DNA of 15,437 nucleotides, taken from contig CAYYZY010000189.1 in assembly GCA_964475955.1 (NCBI GenBank), positions 1 through 15,437 on the forward strand, given 5' to 3'. Position numbers and translations under genes: made by a program. The notes under the pieces are model-generated. The model saw only the letters and a list, made by a program, of their open reading frames with translations. It was not told the origin of the DNA and ran no database searches. Origin of the DNA: DATKZH01 sp964475955. Lineage in GTDB: Bacteria > Planctomycetota > Planctomycetia > Pirellulales > Thermoguttaceae. Of this stretch, positions 8,901-14,737 are shown piece by piece. Each line of letters begins with the position of its first letter. Position 1 is the stretch's first letter.

Positions 8901-10112
8901 GTAGCCCGCGGTGGGCAGGCTCGAATTGCTCTGCCAGTTGGCCGGCAATCCCATCCGCTTGGGCGACCGCTCGACGACCAGCAGGCGGTCGAAGTCCAAG
9001 AGCGGGTTGGCCAGCAGGGCTTCCTGCCTGAGGGAGTGGAACTCGGCGGCCAGGGCGTCGAGCTTCGTCCGACGTTCCTCGTCCGACCGATCGGCTTCGC
9101 CGAAGAGCCCGTCGTGCGATCGCTTCAGGCTATCGAGCCGGCGGAGGTACTTCGCTCCGTCGGGGTAGCGATCGCCGAACGTGTCGACGAGATCCGTCAC
9201 CGCCATGCCGAGCGCCCGCCAGTCGTCCTCCGCAACGCCCGGCTCGGCGGCCGGCGCGGCGGCGACCGATTGCGGGGCGACGTCGTGCCAGTCGCCTGCG
9301 CTTCCCAGGTACGCGAGGACGTTCGCCGTGAGCCGTTCGAGGTTCTCGCGGTGCGCGTTCTCCGCGTGGCTGTAGTGCGGCAACCGCCACCCGAGCACGA
9401 TCACGCGCCCCGCCCCCACCTCGTATTCCACCAGCGGGTTCTCCGCGCCGGCGGCCGCCCGGGCCAACAGCCTGCCGTTGCGCGGCCCGCCCGAGCCGTG
9501 AAAGTCGGCGTAGGCCGAATAGCCCCCATCGTTGATCGGCACGCTGTAGTCGCGAGGATTTCCGCCCACGCTCGGCGGCAGGTCGATCCCCTCGGGCTTG
9601 AGGCTCCGGAAGACGCGGTGCGCGTCCTCGACGGGGATCAGTTTGGCGAGGTAGTCGTCTTGGCCGGGGCCGCCGAGCCGGGGCCTGGCCCTCTCGACGC
9701 CCATCGCGTGGACCATCGCCAGGGCCGCGCCGGAGAGGAACAGGCCGTGACCGTCGGCCACGTACTTCTTGAGGCATTCGAGCGACTTCGTGTCGTGCGG
9801 GGCCCCGCTCTGGTCGGTCGAGTCGCCCTGGTGATACCAGACGACGCCGAACCGATCGAGCGGCACCGGCCGGCCGCTCGAGTCGACGAACGCGCCGTCT
9901 CCCTTCGCACAGATAAGCTCGGCCGACGCCCGCTCCTTGGCCAGCGCCCAGGCCGCTTGCGCCTCGGGCCCAAGCTCATCGGGCGTGCCCCCCGTTGCGA
10001 GCAGCGCCACGCCGGAATCAGCCCCGGCCCCGCTCGCGGCGGCAAAGCCGAGCGCCGAGGTGAGCAACAGGCGGACCACGATCGGCACCAGGGGCGAACG
10101 ACGAACGATCAT
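6000..10112 (-). CDS. Exported HzsA-like diheme protein with GATase1-like and SUMF1/FGE-like domains
   Basis: A 1370-residue multidomain protein with an N-terminal signal peptide (about 1-31, ending AAASGAGA), so it acts outside the inner membrane. Residues about 34-275 resemble a class I glutamine amidotransferase/ThuA-like fold (GVVWYHQGD, DGHGLFLSGAA). A helical linker (about 295-375) leads to a region like the hydrazine synthase alpha subunit: a probable beta-propeller (about 400-700; DACYLPDGRVVFAS, WCPTVTHGGRVLYLRWEY) and two c-type haem sites, CVGCH (833-837) and CVPCH (883-887). The C-terminus (about 1104-1368) is a SUMF1/FGE-type domain (VPAGRFVMGS, LPTEAQWEYACR, DVHGNVWEW, ARGGSW, NVGFRVV). 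The ATG at 10112 was chosen because a signal peptide follows directly and GAGGAA lies seven bases upstream; the frame stays open further up but encodes nothing recognisable. Probably a periplasmic redox or binding protein. Domain identities are good except the N-terminal one; the reaction is unknown and hydrazine synthesis is not implied. Confidence 0.88.
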   Translation of the reverse strand: MIVRRSPLVPIVVRLLLTSALGFAAASGAGADSGVALLATGGTPDELGPEAQAAWALAKERASAELICAKGDGAFVDSSGRPVPLDRFGVVWYHQGDSTDQSGAPHDTKSLECLKKYVADGHGLFLSGAALAMVHAMGVERARPRLGGPGQDDYLAKLIPVEDAHRVFRSLKPEGIDLPPSVGGNPRDYSVPINDGGYSAYADFHGSGGPRNGRLLARAAAGAENPLVEYEVGAGRVIVLGWRLPHYSHAENAHRENLERLTANVLAYLGSAGDWHDVAPQSVAAAPAAEPGVAEDDWRALGMAVTDLVDTFGDRYPDGAKYLRRLDSLKRSHDGLFGEADRSDEERRTKLDALAAEFHSLRQEALLANPLLDFDRLLVVERSPKRMGLPANWQSNSSLPTAGYDNRLAVLSPVRPEGELKTLCRPDGGRFIGDVELHYDAERMLFSMPRSDGRWRVFEMHVDGTGPAELPLIDEPDVDNYDACYLPDGRVVFASTAAYVGVPCVYGSAHAANLYRREHDGSIRQLTVDQEDNWCPTVTHGGRVLYLRWEYTDLPHSNSRILFHMNPDGTGQMEYYGSNSFFVNSFFYARPVPGHPTKVVGIATGHHGVARAGRLLILDPARGRHEADGVVQELPGWGKKVEPTILDPLVDGVWPQFLHPFPLSEKYFLASARPSPQSPWGIYLVDVFDNMVLVKESEGYALLEPVPVRKQPVPPVIRDRVAPERRHALVYLSDVYAGEGLKGIPRGTVKKLRLFSYHFSYRKMGGLLGSIGMDGPWDIKRVLGTVPVEADGSALFRVPAYTPIAVQPLDERGRAVQIMRSWFTAMPGEVLSCVGCHEKQNTGVPNEQTRAARGAPREIAPWYGSVRGFNFAREVQPVLDRHCVPCHHGQEEIDGSEVFTAAGFAGKRPPSALPDLRGTEMIDDWNSGIAGHVNPKYGGKFSAAYAELHRYVRRPGIESNIRLQEPMEFHVSTTELGQMLAKGHHGVKLDAEAWDRLSTWIDLNAPYHGTWSEIAGRETVEPLATRARELKRRFTGVDEDPEAIPEPARYDRRPIRPEPLAETGQQPTPVLLPGWPFDAQEARRRQAGAGPVAETLDLGGSVALALVRVPAGRFVMGSAAGHPDERPPCAVRIERPFWIGRCEVANAQFARFDPAHDSGVEPMHGYQFGIHGYPMNGPEQPVVRVSWEQAMAFCDWLSAKTGRRVTLPTEAQWEYACRVGSATPMWYGDLDTDFSSFANLGDAKLREFALDTYIRVHLVPNPNEYDDWVPKDERFNDGGFVSAKVGAYRPNPWGLCDVHGNVWEWTRSLMRPYPYRDDDGRNDPTAPGQRVARGGSWYDRPKRCRSAFRLPYQPYQRVFNVGFRVVVEDE

Positions 10113-10536
10113 CGGCGGGTTCCTCGTCGGGCGGCTCGTTCGGGGACGACGGCAACGGCATGCGCAACTCCTACCATAGCCGCAAACCGCGCCGGCGAGA
10201 AGTGCTATGTCCCGGCTTGGGCGATCGACGCTTGCCATCGGCTGCGCTGCACTGGAACAACATTGAACGCGGAACGCTCTGACAACGGGATTTCTGAGCC
10301 CCGAGACACGAGCGGCGGGGTGGCCGAGATCGAGCGCAACCACCCTGAATTGCACAAGTTATTCCCGTGCAAATCCTCCGGTTGAGCGGCTCTTGCAGGC
10401 GCGGCTCAGTTCCCCCTTGTCGGATTGCATACAATTCAAGCCGGGTCGAGCGTCGCGCGCTTCCTTGCCAGCCGCCGGCAAGCCGGGAACGGGGGCAATC
10501 ATCGGCATTGCTATGCACTCTTGAGGAGCGAATTGG
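10113..10536. other. Divergent intergenic region (424 bp) with candidate control sites
   Basis: Lies between the starts of the HzsA-like gene (minus) and the polyferredoxin gene (plus), so it must hold promoters for both unless transcription enters from outside. For the plus gene, TACAAT at 10430-10435 resembles a -10 box but has no good -35 partner. An interrupted dyad TTGCAC/GTGCAA (10350-10355 and 10367-10372, 11-base spacer) could be an operator, and a 6-bp stem CTTGCC/GGCAAG (10464-10469, 10477-10482) lies in the likely leader. GAGGAA at 10120-10125 (minus) and GAGGAG at 10523-10528 (plus) are the ribosome binding sites. Both strands are partly open here, but nothing reads as a protein. 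Confidence 0.4.
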
Positions 10537-11973
10537 ATGACAGGCTCGATCCAGCGAGACGAACAGCGAAGCGTCAGCCCAGGCTTCAACCTGCTGCGAA
10601 TCGGCCCGATCCGGGCGGTGATGCTCTCGCCGTTGTTTCCCTACGTGGTGCAGATTGCGATTCTCGGCCTCTTCATTTGGCTGGCATGGATCGGTTGGGG
10701 GTTGTTTGCTCCGGAGGGCGTTCCGAGCAAGCAGTTTGCGAAGACGAACCTCGTCAACCTGTTGATCTGGGGGGTCTGGTGGCCGGCCATGGTCTGGCTG
10801 GCCGTCCTCTTCGGCCGGGTGTGGTGTGCCGTCTGCCCGCTGGAACTGGTCGCCAACCTCACCGAGCGGGTCGGGCGCGGGGTCGGCTTGCCGCAGCGTA
10901 CGCTCGGGCGGTGGCTCCGTGCCGGTTTTCTTATTCTCGTCCTGTACGCCCTCATCCAACTGCTCGTGGCGGGCGCCGAACTTCACCGCGTGCCGGCGTA
11001 CACTTCGGTCTTCCTGTTGATCCTCTTGGGATTGGCCGCCGTCGTGGGCCTGCTTTATCGGGACAGGGCTTTCTGCCGCGGCTTCTGTCCCGTCGGCTTG
11101 CTTCTGGCCACGTACGGTCGGGGCAGTATGCTGGCGGTCAGACCCGAGGAGAAGCAGACCTGCCAGGATTGCCCCGGCCACGATTGCCTGCAGGCGTGCA
11201 ATCGAACTCGGCTCGATGCCCGAAGTTGCCCGAGCCTCCTGAATCCATCGAAGCTGAAGGAGAATTCCGATTGTCTCGTGTGCGGCCAGTGCATGAAGGC
11301 GTGCCCTTCGTCGAACATGGGCCTGTACCTTCGTCGTCCGTTTCACCCGAACGACGCGAGAGAACGGATCGCCTCGTGGTCCGTCACGCTGTTCGTCATG
11401 TTGGTCTCGGGTTTCGTGGCCTACGAGCTTTTCAGCGAATGGAAGGCGGCCAAGGCCGTCTTCCTCTGGGTGCCGCAGACCGTGGCGGAGGTGGGTGGAC
11501 TTGCCCCCTACGAGGGCTGGATCAAGGGGATTTGGATGTTGGGAGTCGTCCCGCTTGCCATCTGGTCGGTCTTGGGCGGCCTCGTGCTGCTCTTCCGGGG
11601 CGCCGCGAATCTGGGCGACGCCTGGCGACGGCTGGCCTTGCCGTTGACCGTGATCGTCGCGGCGGGGCACATGGCCAAGGGGCTCGCCAAGCTGGTTTCC
11701 TGGGGCGGCTACCTCCCTTCGGCCCTGCAAGCACCGACCGGCACGGATGCGGCCGTGGCGATCACCTCGGGGGCGATGGACAAGCCCGCCGCCCTTCTCT
11801 CCCTCGCCATCGTCTCGGTGGTGAGCCTCATCCTGTTGGCTGCGATGGCGTACTTCGGCGTGCGTGAGAGCCGGATGGCCGACCCGGCAACCCACAAGAG
11901 CCGGGTTCCGTCCCTCGTGTTGGCGACGGTGGCCTCAGGATTTCTCATCTACGGCTGGGGCTTCCTTCAATGA
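10537..11973 (+). CDS. NapH-like membrane polyferredoxin (4Fe-4S protein)
   Basis: A 478-residue integral membrane iron-sulfur protein. It has about four hydrophobic helices before the cluster region (near 32-57, 72-92, 130-147, 156-174) and four or five after it (near 281-300, 330-353, 365-380, 420-441, 458-475). Conserved paired cysteines sit at FGRVWCAVCP (97, 100) and FCRGFCPVG (180, 184), as in the NapH/CcoG-type family. The cytoplasmic or periplasmic loop has an atypical cluster CX2CX4CX3C (209, 212, 217, 221) and a standard ferredoxin motif CLVCGQCMKACP (246, 249, 252, 256). A His in AAGHMAKGL (378) lies in a late helix. Members pass electrons between quinol and soluble partners. Start is ATG at 10537 with GAGGAG eight bases before it. 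It is divergent from the diheme HzsA-like gene, a possible partner by position only. Family call is firm; the partner is unknown. Confidence 0.87.
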   Translation: MTGSIQRDEQRSVSPGFNLLRIGPIRAVMLSPLFPYVVQIAILGLFIWLAWIGWGLFAPEGVPSKQFAKTNLVNLLIWGVWWPAMVWLAVLFGRVWCAVCPLELVANLTERVGRGVGLPQRTLGRWLRAGFLILVLYALIQLLVAGAELHRVPAYTSVFLLILLGLAAVVGLLYRDRAFCRGFCPVGLLLATYGRGSMLAVRPEEKQTCQDCPGHDCLQACNRTRLDARSCPSLLNPSKLKENSDCLVCGQCMKACPSSNMGLYLRRPFHPNDARERIASWSVTLFVMLVSGFVAYELFSEWKAAKAVFLWVPQTVAEVGGLAPYEGWIKGIWMLGVVPLAIWSVLGGLVLLFRGAANLGDAWRRLALPLTVIVAAGHMAKGLAKLVSWGGYLPSALQAPTGTDAAVAITSGAMDKPAALLSLAIVSVVSLILLAAMAYFGVRESRMADPATHKSRVPSLVLATVASGFLIYGWGFLQ

Positions 11974-12104
11974 GCCGGTTCCTCGTGCGACGACACGGCA
12001 CAGACAATGCGAGCGCGAATTGACGCCCTGCGGGGCGTTCGATACGTTGGGTGCGAACCCGTCGACGACGGTTGCCGCTTCGGCCGGCCGAGCAGACCGA
12101 GCAC

Positions 12105-12110
12105 GGAGGT
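12105..12110 (+). promoter_or_regulatory. Ribosome binding site that sets the AtzG-like start
   Basis: GGAGGT lies seven bases before the ATG at 12118. The same frame is open back to 12007, but the residues before 12118 do not resemble the family, and this strong site favours the shorter 70-residue protein. Confidence 0.75.
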
Positions 12111-12117
12111 TGCCTCC

Positions 12118-12330
12118 ATGTCCCGCCCCGATCGCCCCACGCCCCACACAATCGCCCGCACCGCGCGCGAACTGGTCGGCACGCCGCTGCGACCCGAGCG
12201 GCCCGGCCCGGTCGCCGCGGTGCTGGCCGGGCTGATTGCGGAGATGGGCCCCATGCGCGCGATGGACGTGGGCGCGACCGAGCCGGCCACGCTCGACGAC
12301 CTGGGCGAGCCGAAGGAACCCGAGGCATGA
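12118..12330 (+). CDS. AtzG-like small amidase subunit
   Basis: A 70-residue protein with the pattern of AtzG-like/GatC-like partners of amidases: an N-terminal helix (TARELVGTPLRPERPGPVAAVLAGLIAEMG) and a C-terminal DVGATEPATL stretch, where the family has a similar acidic sequence followed by EP. In the cyanuric-acid pathway AtzG binds and stabilises the 1-carboxybiuret hydrolase AtzE, and GatC does the same for GatA. The stop overlaps the amidase start as ATGA (12327-12330), so translation of the two is probably coupled and the subunits made in equal amounts. It is cytoplasmic, with no signal peptide. The gap of 144 bp after the polyferredoxin gene leaves co-transcription with it open. Assignment rests on a weakly conserved small family plus the amidase beside it. 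Confidence 0.7.
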   Translation: MSRPDRPTPHTIARTARELVGTPLRPERPGPVAAVLAGLIAEMGPMRAMDVGATEPATLDDLGEPKEPEA

Positions 12331-13730
12331 CGGCCCGACCGCCCCACTGCCTGGAGATCGCGGCCGCCGTTCGGTCCGGCGCGCGCAGTGCCCGGTCGAT
12401 AGTCGAGCAGGCGCTGGCCGGGGCCGAGCGGCACCAGGAACGGTTCCGCCCGTTCATCACGCTCACGCCCGAGTTGGCCCGCGCGCAGGCCGACCGCGTC
12501 GACGCATCGGCCGCCGCGGGCTCGGCGCTGCCGCTGGCCGGGGTGCCGCTGGCCGTGAAGGACCCGGTCGACGTAGAGGCCTTCCGCACCACGTGCGGCT
12601 CCCGCGTGTTCGCCGACCGGGTCGCCGGCACAACGGCCACGGTCGTCGACCGGCTCGTGCGCGCCGGCGCCGTGCTGGTGGGCAAGACGAACATGCACGA
12701 GTGCGCCTTCGGGTTCACCGGCGAGAACGCGGCCTTCGGCGATTGCCCCAATCCGTGGGACACGGAGCGTTTTTCGGGCGGGTCGAGCAGCGGGTCGGCC
12801 GTGGCCGTGGCGCTGGGCATCTGCCCGATCGGCCTGGGGTCCGACACCGGCGGCTCGATCCGCCTGCCCGCGGCGCTCTCGGGGCTCACGGGCCTGAAGC
12901 CGACGTACGGCCGGGTGAGCCGGGCCGGGGTGGTGCCGCTCGCCTGGAGCATGGACCACGTGGGGCCGTTGGTGCGAACCGCGGAAGAAGCGGCGCTGGT
13001 GCTCGAGGTGCTCGCCGGCCGGGACCCGCGCGACCCGACGTCGAGCCGCCGACCCGTGCCCGAGTATTCCCGCGAGTTGGACTCTTCGCTCGGCGGCCTG
13101 CGGATCGGGCTTCCCCGCGCCGGCTTCTTCGATTCGCTCGAGGCCGACGTCGCCGAGGCGCTCGAGGCCGCGCGCGGCGCGCTGGCTTCACTTGGAGCCG
13201 CGTGCGTCGACGTCCGCCTCCCCCATCTCGACGAGGTCCTCGGCGCCCACCGGGCGATCATCTTCTCCGAGGCCGCCGCCTACCATCAACCTTGGCTCGC
13301 CGACCGGCCCGAGCAGTACGGCGAGTTGGTCCGCCTCCAGCTCGAGGCCGGGCTGCTGCTGCCGGCGGTCGACTACCTCAAAGCCCAACGGGTGCGCCGC
13401 GTGGTGCGCGAGGCGTGGGCCGAGACGTTCGCCTCGGTCGACTGCCTCCTCGCGCCGGCCAGCCGCGCCGTGGCCGCACGATTCGGCACGGCGGCGGTCG
13501 ATCTGCCCGACGGACCGACGCGGCTCTTGGACGCCTACCTCGGGCCGCTCTTGCCGCTGAATCTCACGGGCCATCCGGCCGTGTCGGTCCCCTGCGGCTT
13601 CTCGCGCGACGGCCTCCCCATCGGCATGCAGCTCGTGGGCCGACCGTTCGACGAAGCGACCATCCTCCGCATCGCCCACCAGTACCAGCGCAATACCGAT
13701 TGGCACCGACGCATTCCCCCGGCGTGTTGA
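12327..13730 (+). CDS. Amidase-signature hydrolase, AtzE/GatA type
   Basis: A 467-residue amidase with the full Ser-cisSer-Lys triad: Lys78 (LAVKDP), Ser153 in GGSSSGSA and nucleophile Ser177 in SDTGGSIRLPA. Spacing of 24 residues between the two serines is as in GatA and other amidases. It hydrolyses an amide or ureido bond in the cytoplasm. Other family features are KTNMHECAFGFTGEN (120-134), GLKPTYGRVSR and the C-terminal NLTGHPAVSVPCG and GMQLVGRPF. The small AtzG-like subunit encoded upstream, overlapping by 4 bp, points to the AtzE group rather than tRNA amidotransferase; no gatB is in the window. Substrates of AtzE-type enzymes include 1-carboxybiuret, but the group is broad, so the real substrate is unknown. 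No cyanuric acid or allophanate genes are seen nearby. Confidence 0.9.
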   Translation: MTARPPHCLEIAAAVRSGARSARSIVEQALAGAERHQERFRPFITLTPELARAQADRVDASAAAGSALPLAGVPLAVKDPVDVEAFRTTCGSRVFADRVAGTTATVVDRLVRAGAVLVGKTNMHECAFGFTGENAAFGDCPNPWDTERFSGGSSSGSAVAVALGICPIGLGSDTGGSIRLPAALSGLTGLKPTYGRVSRAGVVPLAWSMDHVGPLVRTAEEAALVLEVLAGRDPRDPTSSRRPVPEYSRELDSSLGGLRIGLPRAGFFDSLEADVAEALEAARGALASLGAACVDVRLPHLDEVLGAHRAIIFSEAAAYHQPWLADRPEQYGELVRLQLEAGLLLPAVDYLKAQRVRRVVREAWAETFASVDCLLAPASRAVAARFGTAAVDLPDGPTRLLDAYLGPLLPLNLTGHPAVSVPCGFSRDGLPIGMQLVGRPFDEATILRIAHQYQRNTDWHRRIPPAC

Positions 13731-14056
13731 CGAAACGCACCAACGCCCTGGATCTCCAAGCTTCACACCCTCAACCCTCAACCCCCGACTTCCTTCGACG
13801 CCGGGGATGCCTGCGGTCGAAATCCTATTTCCGCGCCCTCGTGTCCTCAGCGCCGTGTGGTTGGCGTCTTCCGTCGAGAAGGGGGGAATGCACGCATCCG
13901 TCCCGGACGACGGAGCACCGGTCCGGCGGCGCACCGGTTTGCGCGCCCGATCCATTTGCTAAAGCATGACCTACCGTTTATGGGCTCAGGAACAGTCCGA
14001 CGCGTGAGGGGTTAGAATCGCAGCGGGATGGGCTTAGAATGGAGTGGGAGGAAGGC
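13731..14056. other. Intergenic region (326 bp) before the sigma factor gene
   Basis: No gene is supported here. It has a pyrimidine-rich tract with tandem CCCTCAA (about 13769-13785), a direct repeat GCACCGGT at 13915-13922 and 13931-13938 (16-bp period), and TTAGAAT twice just before the sigma factor start. The repeats could be control sites for the sigma factor-kinase pair. No classic intrinsic terminator is apparent after the amidase. Confidence 0.4.
14012..14040 (+). promoter_or_regulatory. Paired TTAGAAT motifs upstream of the sigma factor gene
   Basis: TTAGAAT occurs at 14012-14018 and 14034-14040, 22 bases apart, about two helical turns. TAGAAT is one base from the -10 consensus, so each copy could be part of a promoter, or the pair could be a regulator site. 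The second copy is too near the start codon at 14057 for a normal leader, which favours the first as a -10 box. No convincing -35 box is visible. Low confidence. Confidence 0.3.
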
Positions 14057-14686
14057 ATGGCGCGAGAAGAAGACGACCAGAAGTTGATCGGCCAGATGCG
14101 GCGCAACGGGCAGCCGGCGCTGGCGGAACTGTTCATGGAGCACCGCGCGCGGCTGCGCCGCATGGTCGAGGTGCGTCTGGATCGTCGGGCGGCCGGGCGG
14201 GTCGATCCGTCCGACGTGCTCCAGGAGGCCTTCCTCGACGCGTCGCGCCAGCTCCCCGCCTACCTGGCCGATCCGCCGATGGCCCCCTTTCTTTGGCTGC
14301 GGTTCCTCACGCGGGAGCGCCTCATGGCCACCCATCGCCGCCACCTCGGGGCGCAGATGCGCGACGCCAAGCTGGAAGTCTCCCTCGGCCGACGCGCCGA
14401 GTCGGGCGTCCGGTCGGAATCGCTCTCCTGCTACCTGGCCGGGCGGCTGACGACCCCCAGCCAGGCGGCCGCCCGACTGGAGCTTCAAGCCCGTTTGCAG
14501 GAGCTGCTCGATGGCCTCGACCCGATCGACTGCGAGATCCTCTCGCTTCGACACCTGGAAGAGCTGTCGAACGCCGAGGCGGCCGAGGAGTTGGGCATCA
14601 GCACGGCCGCGGCGAGCAAGCGCTACATTCGCGCCTTGGAGCGGATGCGCAAGGTGTTCGCCGAGCTTTCGGAGAGTCCGCAGTAG
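14057..14686 (+). CDS. ECF-type RNA polymerase sigma factor (planctomycete type)
   Basis: A 209-residue sigma factor of the small ECF type with regions 2 and 4 only. The early part (VEVRLDRRAAGRVDPSDVLQEAFLDA) is region 2, which binds core polymerase and the -10 element; a linker with LTTPSQAAARLE follows. The C-terminal LDPIDCEILSLRHLEELSNAEAAEELGISTAAASKRYIRALERMRKVF is region 4, a helix-turn-helix for the -35 element. I start it at 14057 because GGAGG lies five bases upstream, while the in-frame ATG at 14039 has no such site. The kinase gene begins 51 bp further on, as in many planctomycete ECF-kinase pairs, so the two probably act in one signalling path. The promoter it reads and the input signal are unknown. 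Confidence 0.9.
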   Translation: MAREEDDQKLIGQMRRNGQPALAELFMEHRARLRRMVEVRLDRRAAGRVDPSDVLQEAFLDASRQLPAYLADPPMAPFLWLRFLTRERLMATHRRHLGAQMRDAKLEVSLGRRAESGVRSESLSCYLAGRLTTPSQAAARLELQARLQELLDGLDPIDCEILSLRHLEELSNAEAAEELGISTAAASKRYIRALERMRKVFAELSESPQ

Positions 14687-14737
14687 TCACGGATTGGCGC
14701 CCGCCGCGGCAAGCGACCCGGCGCGAAAAGGCACCGC

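Noticed and set aside
6000..10112. Evidence for an anammox (hydrazine-making) gene set
   Set aside because: HzsA-like proteins are widespread in planctomycetes that do not perform anammox, other subunits are absent, and the key Tyr seems to be missing.
10113..10355. An 81-residue upstream extension of the HzsA-like protein
   Set aside because: A typical signal peptide and a ribosome binding site place the start at 10112; the extension would bury the signal peptide.
5928..10385. A 4.4-kb open frame on the plus strand, opposite the HzsA-like gene
   Set aside because: It has no recognisable domain and its composition mirrors the minus-strand gene, which carries clear motifs. High GC at third positions keeps antisense frames open.
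10171..11895. A minus-strand open frame opposite the polyferredoxin gene
   Set aside because: Low-complexity, charged translation without domains; the plus strand shows cysteine motifs and membrane helices.
12023..12038. A 6-bp stem ACGCCC/GGGCGT with a 4-base loop after the polyferredoxin gene
   Set aside because: The stem is short and no T-run follows, so it does not support an intrinsic terminator call.
12007..12117. A longer N-terminus for the AtzG-like protein
   Set aside because: It lacks similarity to the family, and the strong GGAGGT site favours 12118.
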